A DNA stretch of 5,279 nucleotides from Candidatus Parcubacteria bacterium (GCA_023140595.1 JAGLLI010000005.1:1-5279), one strand, 5' to 3'. Shown: positions 1-5,254, counted from the stretch's first letter. The notes: generated by a model from the sequence alone, not told the origin. Program-made: numbers and translations.

Positions 1-621
1 ATAAAAGATATTCAGAGAAAAGAAATTCCAGAATATCCAATAGAAGTAACAAGAGAAGCTATTACAAATGCTGTTATGCACAGAAATTATTTTGAAAAAG
101 GAGCAAATGTTTTTGTTAATATTTTTGATGATAGAATGGAAATATATAACCCCGGCGGGTTGCCAAAGGGTTTAAGTATAAAAGATTTTGGAAAAAAATG
201 CGTTAGAAGAAATCCGTTGATAGCAGACCTTTTGCATAGAACGGGATATGTTGAAAAAGCCGGAACTGGAATGTTTAGAATGGAAGAGGCAATGAAAGAG
301 AGAGGGTTGTCTATGCCCAAAATAGAGATTACATCTTTTTTTACTATTATTTTTAAGCCAGTTAAAAAAAAGGTCGGTGAAAAGAGGGGTGAAAAGTGGG
401 GTGAAAAGTGGGGTAAAAAGTGGGGTGAAAAATTAAGCGAAAATCAAGAAGAAATAATCAGTTTAATTAATTCTGATAAAAGTATTTCAATAATTGAAAT
501 TGCTAAAAAAACGAGACTGGGAACCACGGCTATAGAAAATAATATTGCCAATCTAAAACAAAAAAATCTTCTCAAAAGAATCGGTCCGGCAAAAGGAGGG
601 TATTGGGAGATAGTTGGATAA
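1..621 (+). CDS. RecG-like / AlbA-type ATP-binding transcriptional regulator, C-terminal part (5' end outside window)
   Basis: The reading frame is open from base 1 to the TAA at 619-621 (206 residues visible), so the gene is cut by the window edge. The visible part starts in a GHKL-type ATPase domain like HATPase_c_4. There is an N-box-like stretch EAITNAVMHRNY (residues 19-30), a G-box-like NPGGLP (about 50-55) and a GTGMFRM motif (about 88-94). This matches the C-terminal half of proteins often annotated 'ATP-dependent DNA helicase RecG-related' or Schlafen AlbA_2 regulators, which are not true RecG helicases. After it come five GEKW-like tetrapeptides (residues 126-145) and a C-terminal winged-helix segment (about 148-206) with the pattern SIIEIAKKTRLGTTAIENNIANLKQ and a wing ending GGYWEIVG. 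The family is thought to bind DNA and ATP, but its ligands and targets are generally unknown. An internal ATG at 76 is not the true start, because the conserved N-box lies across it. The family call is fairly sure and the function is not. Confidence 0.85.
   Translation: MKDIQRKEIPEYPIEVTREAITNAVMHRNYFEKGANVFVNIFDDRMEIYNPGGLPKGLSIKDFGKKCVRRNPLIADLLHRTGYVEKAGTGMFRMEEAMKERGLSMPKIEITSFFTIIFKPVKKKVGEKRGEKWGEKWGKKWGEKLSENQEEIISLINSDKSISIIEIAKKTRLGTTAIENNIANLKQKNLLKRIGPAKGGYWEIVG
376..435 (+). repeat. Five tandem 12-bp units encoding GEKW-type tetrapeptides
   Basis: Five consecutive 12-base units (376-387, 388-399, 400-411, 412-423, 424-435) follow the pattern GGTGAAAAGTGG. The second and third are identical, and the others differ by one to a few bases. 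They are in frame and encode GEKR, GEKW, GEKW, GKKW and GEKL. They form the linker between the ATP-binding domain and the winged helix of the regulator. Because 12 is a multiple of three, gain or loss of a unit would keep the frame. Confidence 0.95.
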
Positions 622-631
622 AAAATTTTAT

Positions 632-655
632 TTTAATAAATAATTTAATAAATAA
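632..655. repeat. Perfect 12-bp tandem duplication in AT-only intergenic DNA
   Basis: TTTAATAAATAA occurs twice in a row (632-643 and 644-655). It lies inside a weak A/T-only inverted repeat: ATTTTATTT at 625-633 against AAATAAAAT at 650-658. It sits between the stop of the upstream regulator and the start of the bL25 gene. The inverted repeat has no G/C and no clean U-run, so it is not called a terminator. Confidence 0.85.
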
Positions 656-689
656 AATATAGATATGCGGTTTTTTAAATAATTGACTG

Positions 690-700
690 TATATTTTAAT
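690..700 (+). promoter_or_regulatory. Possible -10 region of the bL25 gene (leaderless or very short leader)
   Basis: The bL25 start codon at 709 has no purine-rich Shine-Dalgarno before it. TATATT (690-695) and TTTAAT (695-700) are plausible -10 boxes, which would place transcription start only about 0 to 7 bases before the ATG. No convincing -35 lies 16-18 bases upstream of either. In DNA this AT-rich such boxes occur by chance, so this is only a candidate. Confidence 0.3.
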
Positions 701-708
701 TAAAAATT

Positions 709-1395
709 ATGGTAAAAAAAATTGAGTTAAAAGCAAGAGTTAGAGAAAATGAAAAAGATACTCTAAAAAATATTCGTAAACAAGACGAAGTTCCGGCCGT
801 GTTATATGGAGCAAAAAAAGACAATGTGAAATTATTATTTAAGTATCACGATTTTGATAAGGCCTATGCGTTTGCAGGGGAATCAAGTTTAATTGATTTA
901 AAAATAGATGACAATGAAGAGGTTAAGATTATTGTTAAGGATATTCAAAGAGATCCAATCAAAGATTCTATTATTCACGCCGATCTTTACAGGGTTGATA
1001 TGAATAAAAAGATTGAGGTTGATGTCCCGCTTAATTTTATCGGAGAAGCAAAAGCCGTAAAAGAGCTTGGCGGAATATTGATTAAATCTATGGAGACTTT
1101 GCAGGTTAGCAGTTTGCCGGGCGATTTAATAGAAAAGATTGATGTTGATGTGTCAAAATTGGATTCTCTCGGTGCCGGCATAAAAGTTTCCGATCTTAAA
1201 ATTCCGGATAATTTAGAGTTGATTAGTTCCGGAAATGATTTAATAACGTCTGTGATTGAACCGAAAATCGTGGTAGAGGAAGAGCCCGAAAAGAAAGTTG
1301 AGGATGAAGCAAAAGAAGAAAAAGATAAAGACAAAGAAGAAAAAACTGATGAGGGTGGAAAAGAAGAAGCTAAAAAAGAGAAAGGGAAAAAATAA
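709..1395 (+). CDS. rplY: 50S ribosomal protein bL25, CTC (general stress) type
   Basis: This 228-residue protein matches the two-domain CTC/TL5 form of bL25, which binds 5S rRNA in the large ribosomal subunit. The N-terminal 5S-binding beta-barrel domain covers about residues 1-92, with the typical LKARVRE, VPAVLYG (residues 28-34) and DPIKDSIIHADLYRV stretches. The C-terminal domain covers about 100-188, with VPLNFIGEAKAVKELGGIL and a following SLPGDLIEKIDVDVS segment that are standard for the family. Residues 189-228 are an almost pure Lys/Glu/Asp tail, probably disordered. The ATG at 709 gives the expected N-terminus; no Shine-Dalgarno precedes it. The DUF3048 gene begins 6 bases after the stop and is probably cotranscribed. 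The identification is secure. Confidence 0.96.
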   Translation: MVKKIELKARVRENEKDTLKNIRKQDEVPAVLYGAKKDNVKLLFKYHDFDKAYAFAGESSLIDLKIDDNEEVKIIVKDIQRDPIKDSIIHADLYRVDMNKKIEVDVPLNFIGEAKAVKELGGILIKSMETLQVSSLPGDLIEKIDVDVSKLDSLGAGIKVSDLKIPDNLELISSGNDLITSVIEPKIVVEEEPEKKVEDEAKEEKDKDKEEKTDEGGKEEAKKEKGKK

Positions 1396-1401
1396 TATCA
1401 A

Positions 1402-2628
1402 ATGAAAATTGGGGAAGAAAATAGAAATTTAGACTCAAAAAAGGAAGTTGCGTCTGAAAAGGTTGAATCCGCCTCTGCCAAGGCTATGGCGTACAAGGAA
1501 AAGAAAGATGCAATTTTAGCGGATGAGCTTGCTCGCGCGCGGAAAAAAATGCGGATTTGGATATTTGCCGGTGCTGCGTGCTTTGTGTTGGCGCTTGTTT
1601 TGGCTATCTTAGTTTTTGTTTTGATGTCCAGAGAAACAAAAAGTAAAGACAATATTAAGCCGTCAATGGAAGCGTCTTATGATACGGAAAAAATAGCGGA
1701 TAATACAAATAAAGCCATAAGAATGATTGACGGCGTTTATGTTAAAGAGGAGTATGAAAATATTTATCCAATCGCGGTTATGATTGACAATCATCCTGAT
1801 GCTCGTCCCGCTTATGGTTTGGAAGCGGCACAATTAGTGATTGAGGCCGAGGCCGAAGGTGGAATTACAAGGTATATGGCTTTTTTTGCCGGCAATGAAA
1901 ATATTGAAAAAATTGGCCCAATCAGAAGCGCCAGACCGTATTTTGTAGATTGGTCAAAAGAGTTGTCAGCGCTTTATGTTCATGTCGGCGGCAGTCCCGA
2001 GGCTTTGGCTAAAATGATACAAGAAAAAACTTTGCATATTAACGAGTTTTACAATGGAACATATTTTTGGCGCGATACATCCGGGTATGCGCCGCATAAT
2101 ATTTATTCGTCATTGGCTAATTTGCGGAAATATTTAGAGAAAAAAGAAATTGACGAAGCGGAATATTTTGTTTGGAAATACAAGAATGAGTCCTCCGTCG
2201 CTGAAGCTATGGAAGATAAATCAGTTACAGCCTCAACAACGGCAAGCAAGGAGAATATTACGATTGATTTTTTGTTGTCTGAATTTAAAGTTGATTGGGA
2301 ATATATCGCGGAGCAAAATAGTTATTTAAGATATCTTGGCGGCAAGAAACAACTGGTTAGTGATGGTAAGGAAATTTTTGCCAAAAATATTATTATTCAA
2401 TATGTTGATGCAGAAGTGCTTGACGAAGAAATGCGGCAAGAGTTTCAACATATTGGCAACGGCTATGCCTTGGTTTGCATGGATGGCGTATGTGAAAAGG
2501 GTTTTTGGAGAAAGAAAAGCTTAAGCTCAAGAACTAAATTTTATGATTTGGAAGATAATGAATTTGAATTCAACCGCGGAACGACGTGGATAGAGATTGT
2601 TAATCCTGGGTATGGAGTTGAGTATTAA
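1402..2628 (+). CDS. DUF3048 domain (YerB-like) protein with N-terminal membrane anchor
   Basis: A 408-residue protein of the DUF3048 family, whose best-known member is Bacillus subtilis YerB, a lipoprotein of unclear function. Residues 1-50 are charged and probably cytoplasmic. One hydrophobic segment at about 52-76 (WIFAGAACFVLALVLAI) anchors the chain, so the rest should lie outside the membrane. The DUF3048 core runs about 122-245, with PIAVMIDNHPDARPAYGL, EAEGGITRYMAFF, IGPIRSARPYFVDW, YVHVGGSPEAL and an APHNIY motif (230-235). A C-terminal DUF3048_C-type domain covers about 286-401, with VDWEY, YLRYLGGK and TTWIEIVNPG. Unlike YerB, no lipobox follows the hydrophobic segment. There is no good Shine-Dalgarno: the nearest AAAGGG (1381-1386) is 15 bases away, so translation may be coupled to bL25. 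The last 4 bases overlap prmC on the other strand. Family assignment is confident; its biochemical role is unknown. Confidence 0.93.
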   Translation: MKIGEENRNLDSKKEVASEKVESASAKAMAYKEKKDAILADELARARKKMRIWIFAGAACFVLALVLAILVFVLMSRETKSKDNIKPSMEASYDTEKIADNTNKAIRMIDGVYVKEEYENIYPIAVMIDNHPDARPAYGLEAAQLVIEAEAEGGITRYMAFFAGNENIEKIGPIRSARPYFVDWSKELSALYVHVGGSPEALAKMIQEKTLHINEFYNGTYFWRDTSGYAPHNIYSSLANLRKYLEKKEIDEAEYFVWKYKNESSVAEAMEDKSVTASTTASKENITIDFLLSEFKVDWEYIAEQNSYLRYLGGKKQLVSDGKEIFAKNIIIQYVDAEVLDEEMRQEFQHIGNGYALVCMDGVCEKGFWRKKSLSSRTKFYDLEDNEFEFNRGTTWIEIVNPGYGVEY

Positions 2629-3578
2629 ATAGAGATTCTCGCCAACCTATCATAACCCCGCAGGTCTTTTTTTATTTGGAATTTTGCGTTAGGCAGAATT
2701 TTTTTTATTAATTTTTTTAGCATAATTGTTTGACGCGGATCAAATTCTATAAGTAATAATAAGTTTGAATTAAAATTTATTTTTTGGGAGTTAATTATTT
2801 GTTTAATTTGTTTAAGAAAATTTTCTATAATTTTAAGCCCTCTATTTTCAGTGAAAAGAGCAATCGGCGGTTCAAATTTTAACCCAATTGTGTCCATTGA
2901 ACAATTATTTTTCCAAGAATTCCATCCGTAAGGGAGGTTAGCGGTTATTATTGTAAGATTTTTGGGATTGTTAAGATGTTTGAGATTATTTAAAATTGGT
3001 TCAAGTAAATTACCGCAAAGAAATTTAATATTTTTATTTACGCCGTGAAATTTGGCATTTTTTTTGGCAACATAAAGCGCTTTGGATGAAATATCAGCAG
3101 CCAAATATCGGATTTTGGATTTTCCGCCCGAGGCTGACCAACCTCGGGCTGGCTGATTTCGGATTTCGAATTTTAATAATTTTGCAAGAGATATTATTAC
3201 GCAACCGCTCCCTGTCCCAATATCAATAATTGTTGTGTGTTGCGTGTTGTGCGTTACGTGCTCCAATACTTCCTCAACCATTAATTCAGTTTCAGGGCGT
3301 GGGACTAAAACATTTTTATTTACAAAAAAATCAAGCCCATAGAATTCTTTATGTCTGGTAATGTAGGCAATCGGCTCGCCTTTAATTCGGCGGTTAATTT
3401 GTAATTTATAATTTATAATTTGGATTTTAGTAAGTTTTTTTTCAGGATAAGTAAATAAATATTCTCGCGGTTTTTTTAAAATATGCAATAGCAAAATCTC
3501 CGCGTCCATATTAGGACTGGAAATTTTATTTTTTTGCAATTTTTGAGTAGCAGCAATTAGCGCTTGATTTATTGTCAT
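2625..3578 (-). CDS. prmC: Peptide chain release factor N5-glutamine methyltransferase
   Basis: PrmC (HemK) methylates the glutamine of the GGQ loop of release factors using S-adenosylmethionine. The N-terminal helical domain (about 1-85) ends in KGEPIAYITRHKEFYGLDF. Then come the family signature LVPRPETELM (residues 91-100), SAM-binding motif I IDIGTGSGCV (118-127) and motif II with the acidic LAADIS (159-164). The catalytic motif appears as ANLPYGWN (213-220), so the usual NPPY reads NLPY; the Asn and Tyr are kept. The C-terminal KDLRGYDRLARI is also typical. At 317 residues it is longer than the usual 275-290, and much of the excess comes from low-complexity segments at residues 107-116, 137-155 and 197-208. 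The ATG at 3576-3578 is preceded by no Shine-Dalgarno. prfA lies upstream on the same strand, as in many bacteria, but with two opposite-strand genes in between. The 3' end overlaps the DUF3048 stop by 4 bases, with no visible terminator. Confidence 0.95.
   Translation of the reverse strand: MTINQALIAATQKLQKNKISSPNMDAEILLLHILKKPREYLFTYPEKKLTKIQIINYKLQINRRIKGEPIAYITRHKEFYGLDFFVNKNVLVPRPETELMVEEVLEHVTHNTQHTTIIDIGTGSGCVIISLAKLLKFEIRNQPARGWSASGGKSKIRYLAADISSKALYVAKKNAKFHGVNKNIKFLCGNLLEPILNNLKHLNNPKNLTIITANLPYGWNSWKNNCSMDTIGLKFEPPIALFTENRGLKIIENFLKQIKQIINSQKINFNSNLLLLIEFDPRQTIMLKKLIKKILPNAKFQIKKDLRGYDRLARISI
2955..2990. repeat. Imperfect 18-bp tandem duplication inside prmC
   Basis: Bases 2955-2972 and 2973-2990 match at 15 of 18 positions. 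On the prmC strand they encode NNLKHL followed by NNPKNL (residues 197-208), just before the catalytic NLPY motif. This keeps the frame and probably lengthens a surface loop. Confidence 0.75.
3126..3149. repeat. GC-rich palindrome embedded in prmC
   Basis: GCCCGAGG (3126-3133) and CCTCGGGC (3142-3149) form a perfect 8-bp inverted repeat around the loop CTGACCAA. The GC-rich element contrasts sharply with its AT-rich surroundings. It is flanked by GGATTT-like copies (CGGATTTTGGATTTT before, TTCGGATTTCGAATTTT after), and GGCTGA occurs twice (3132-3137, 3151-3156). On the prmC strand it encodes roughly NQPARGWSASGG (residues 141-152), between motif I and motif II, where PrmC proteins normally have no such segment. 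Confidence 0.85.
3231..3260. repeat. T/G low-complexity segment inside prmC
   Basis: A stretch made almost only of T and G, with C and A interruptions, repeats GTTGTG/GTTGCG-like words. On the prmC strand it encodes HVTHNTQHTT (residues 107-116), the linker between the PRPETE signature helix and SAM motif I. Confidence 0.7.
3395..3422. repeat. Four tandem 7-bp units inside prmC
   Basis: TAATTTG, TAATTTA, TAATTTA and TAATTTG follow each other without gaps (3395-3401, 3402-3408, 3409-3415, 3416-3422). On the prmC strand they encode residues 53-62 or so (QIINYKLQIN), in the N-terminal helical domain. The unit is not a multiple of three, so a change of one copy would shift the prmC frame. Confidence 0.9.
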
Positions 3579-3650
3579 AGATGTGATAGTGTGAAATAAA
3601 TTTTAAAGAGGAATATTTTTTTGTGTTTTTTAACAATATAAAAATCAATT

Positions 3651-3655
3651 GGAGG
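3651..3655 (+). promoter_or_regulatory. Strong Shine-Dalgarno deciding the start at 3661
   Basis: GGAGG lies 5 bases before ATG 3661. It argues against an upstream in-frame TTG at 3649, which would place the Shine-Dalgarno inside the gene, and disfavours ATG 3667 (11-base spacing). A possible -10 box TATAAA lies at 3637-3642, giving a short leader of about 12 bases, but no clear -35 is seen. Confidence 0.85.
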
Positions 3656-3660
3656 ATGTT

Positions 3661-3999
3661 ATGAGGATGTCAGAATTGCAAAAAGAAGTAAAATCAGGTT
3701 CATTATTACAAAAAATAGAAAAAGATTTAATAAGTGAAATTGGCGGCGAATCAAGATATTATAAATCGCCAAAAGAAAACTCTGTCATATTATTGATAAA
3801 TGGAATAAAGAAAGATGTTGATTCTAAATATGTCAGAGATGTTATTGTTAATTATCTGCCTTCTTTTAATTTAGAGCAAGAAGAAAAAGTTGATATTGAA
3901 TATTCGGATATTATATTTTTAAAACAAGGAGGCGATATAACAACTTCAGTACTCAATAGAAGTTTATTTTTATTCATCACTGTCAATAATTTAGAATAA
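3661..3999 (+). CDS. Hypothetical protein, 112 residues, first gene of a small two-gene unit
   Basis: I do not recognise this protein. Starting at the ATG at 3661 it reads MRMSELQKEVKSGSLLQKIE and ends ITVNNLE. It is soluble-looking, with no signal peptide or clear membrane segment. It has an amphipathic, charged N-terminal half (about 1-40), a VILLINGIKKDVDSKYVRDV segment (about 43-62) that could be a strand followed by a helix, an acidic middle (EQEEKVDIEYSD, about 72-83) and a more hydrophobic end with SLFLFITV. The strong Shine-Dalgarno and the following gene 27 bases later with an equally strong one support real expression. It sits between prfA and prmC on the opposite strand. No function is proposed. 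Confidence 0.75.
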   Translation: MRMSELQKEVKSGSLLQKIEKDLISEIGGESRYYKSPKENSVILLINGIKKDVDSKYVRDVIVNYLPSFNLEQEEKVDIEYSDIIFLKQGGDITTSVLNRSLFLFITVNNLE

Positions 4000-4014
4000 C
4001 ATTTTCATTATAGC

Positions 4015-4021
4015 GGGGAGG
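4015..4021 (+). promoter_or_regulatory. Strong Shine-Dalgarno of the 50-codon gene
   Basis: GGGGAGG lies exactly 5 bases before ATG 4027, the same geometry as the preceding gene. This is the main evidence that the short reading frame is translated. Confidence 0.85.
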
Positions 4022-4026
4022 AAAAA

Positions 4027-4179
4027 ATGTTAGATATCGAGGAAGTCAAGAGAGCGCTGAAACTAGAAATTGAAGAAGAAGAACTTATTACGACAATAAA
4101 AGTTATAGAAAAGACGCTTAAGGATTTGAAAGAAAAATGTCGTGTAATAAAAACCAAAAAAGAAATGTACAAAAAATAA
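4027..4179 (+). CDS. Hypothetical 50-residue charged, helical small protein
   Basis: A complete 50-codon gene with ATG at 4027 and TAA at 4177-4179. It begins MLDIEEVKRALKLEIEEEEL and ends KTKKEMYKK. Nearly half of its residues are Glu, Asp or Lys/Arg, with Leu, Ile and Val spaced as in an amphipathic helix or short coiled coil; it has one cysteine (residue 38). There is no signal peptide or membrane segment. Evidence for expression is the near-ideal Shine-Dalgarno, its position 27 bases after a similarly equipped gene, and a strong terminator starting 21 bases after its stop. I do not recognise the family. It could be a partner of the 112-residue protein, but nothing in the sequence proves that. 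Confidence 0.7.
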   Translation: MLDIEEVKRALKLEIEEEELITTIKVIEKTLKDLKEKCRVIKTKKEMYKK

Positions 4180-4200
4180 TTTTTTAGTGCTAGAAGACAT

Positions 4201-4233
4201 AAGGCCGTTTCAGTTTACTGAACGGCCTTTTTT
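4201..4233 (+). terminator. Intrinsic terminator of the two-gene unit, overlapping the 3' end of prfA
   Basis: AAGGCCGTT (4201-4209) pairs with AACGGCCTT (4221-4229); after a one-base bulge (T4210), CAG (4211-4213) pairs with CTG (4218-4220) around the loop TTTA. A run of six T (4228-4233) follows on the + strand. It ends the transcript of the two small genes. Its right arm is also the last codons of prfA on the other strand (KKAVQ and the stop at 4215-4217). Read in the prfA direction the stem is followed by TTATGT-like sequence rather than a T run, so termination of prfA there should be weaker. Confidence 0.88.
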
Positions 4234-5249
4234 AATTCTTCAATTATTTTTTCCAAATCACCGTTTAAAATAGAATTCATATTGCTCCATGATTTTTTTA
4301 TTCTGTGATCAGTGATTCTGTCTTGCGGAAAATTATAAGTGCGGATTTTTTCCGAACGGTCGCCTGAGCCGATCATGGCTTTGCGCTCGGCTGATTCTTT
4401 GGTTTGCTTTTCTTCTTCAATTTTTTGCAAAACACGGGAACGCAAAACTTGCATGGCCTTTTCCTTGTTTTGATGCTGGGATTTTTGATCTTGGCATTGG
4501 GAAATTGTTCCTGTGGGAATATGAGTGACACGCACTGCCGAGTTTGAAGTATTCACGCTTTGCCCGCCTGGACCGGAAGCGGAATAAACATCAATGCGGA
4601 TATCTTCGGCCTTGATTTCCAAATCAACTTCTTCAGCCTCGGGCAAAACCGCTACCGTAACTGCCGAGGTATGGATGCGCCCTTGTTTTTCGGTTTCAGG
4701 AACGCGCTGGACGCGGTGCGTGCCGGCTTCATATTTAAGCATTCCGTAAGCGCCAATGCCCTTTACTTCAAAAATAATTTCTTTAAATCCGCCAATGCCG
4801 ATTGGGCTTGAATCAAGAATATTTGTTTTCCAATCATTGCTTTCAATAAATTTCGCGTACATGCGGAAAAGGTTTGCGGCAAAAAGCGCGGATTCATCTC
4901 CGCCGGTTCCGGCGCGAATTTCCATGATAATATTTTTTTTGTCATTAGGATTAGCTGGGTTTAGCAGCTCGTTGATTTCATGGCTTAATTCAACTTGCGC
5001 TGAATTTAATTCATCCAATTCCGTTCGTGCCATTTCCACTATTTCAGAATCTTTTTCATTTTTGATAATTTCATTATTATTAATAATTTCTTGCTTGACT
5101 TTTTCCAATTCCATTATCAAATCATACACCTCTTTTATTTCCGCGCGCTCTTTGGATATTTTAGTATATTTTTTAATGTCATTGACAATATCCGGTTTTG
5201 ACAGCTCACATTCAAGATGTTTGAATTTTTTGATTATTTCTTGGTACAT
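4215..5249 (-). CDS. prfA: Peptide chain release factor 1
   Basis: RF1 recognises UAA and UAG in the ribosomal A site and triggers peptide release. The GGQ catalytic motif is at residues 228-230 in SGPGGQSVNTSNSAVR. The codon-recognition tripeptide is PET (184-186) in HRVQRVPETEKQGRIHTSA, as in Bacillus-type RF1 and unlike the SPF of RF2. The N-terminal domain (about 1-100) is helical and coiled-coil-like, followed by the conserved MEIRAGTGGDESALFA (109-124). The C-terminal IRTYNFPQDRITDHRI (302-317) is also standard. At 344 residues it is slightly shorter than the usual 355-360. The ATG at 5247-5249 gives a normal family N-terminus but has no Shine-Dalgarno; a TATATA box sits 5 bases upstream. 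Its Gln 230 is the expected target of PrmC, encoded further along the same strand. Confidence 0.97.
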   Translation of the reverse strand: MYQEIIKKFKHLECELSKPDIVNDIKKYTKISKERAEIKEVYDLIMELEKVKQEIINNNEIIKNEKDSEIVEMARTELDELNSAQVELSHEINELLNPANPNDKKNIIMEIRAGTGGDESALFAANLFRMYAKFIESNDWKTNILDSSPIGIGGFKEIIFEVKGIGAYGMLKYEAGTHRVQRVPETEKQGRIHTSAVTVAVLPEAEEVDLEIKAEDIRIDVYSASGPGGQSVNTSNSAVRVTHIPTGTISQCQDQKSQHQNKEKAMQVLRSRVLQKIEEEKQTKESAERKAMIGSGDRSEKIRTYNFPQDRITDHRIKKSWSNMNSILNGDLEKIIEELKKAVQ

Positions 5250-5254
5250 ATTTG

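Noticed and set aside
376..435. CRISPR-like array
   Set aside because: The units are 12 bp, without spacers and in frame within a coding sequence.
683..688. TTGACT as the -35 box of the bL25 promoter
   Set aside because: A -10 at 16-18 bases further would overlap the start codon and put transcription start inside the gene.
987..1652. Minus-strand open frames opposite bL25 and the DUF3048 gene (987-1334, 1398-1652)
   Set aside because: They are compositional shadows of well-identified + strand genes, with Ser/Phe-rich meaningless translations.
2645..2673. ACCT...AGGT followed by seven T as a terminator of the DUF3048 gene
   Set aside because: The stem is only 4 bp with a long loop, and the bases encode the conserved C-terminal KDLRGYDR of PrmC.
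3582..3594. TGTGA repeated 8 bases apart upstream of prmC as an operator
   Set aside because: Two 5-base words in a direct repeat are too little to support a regulator site.
3649..3660. TTG at 3649 as start of the 112-residue gene (adding MEDV)
   Set aside because: The GGAGG Shine-Dalgarno at 3651-3655 would then lie inside the gene; ATG 3661 has ideal 5-base spacing from it.
3661..4179. Toxin-antitoxin pair
   Set aside because: Size and two-gene layout fit loosely, but neither protein shows a recognisable toxin fold motif or antitoxin DNA-binding motif. The claim would rest on size alone.
4560..4945. Open frames inside prfA (4560-4811 +, 4763-4945 -)
   Set aside because: They overlap the securely identified RF1 core domains in other frames and have no ribosome binding site.
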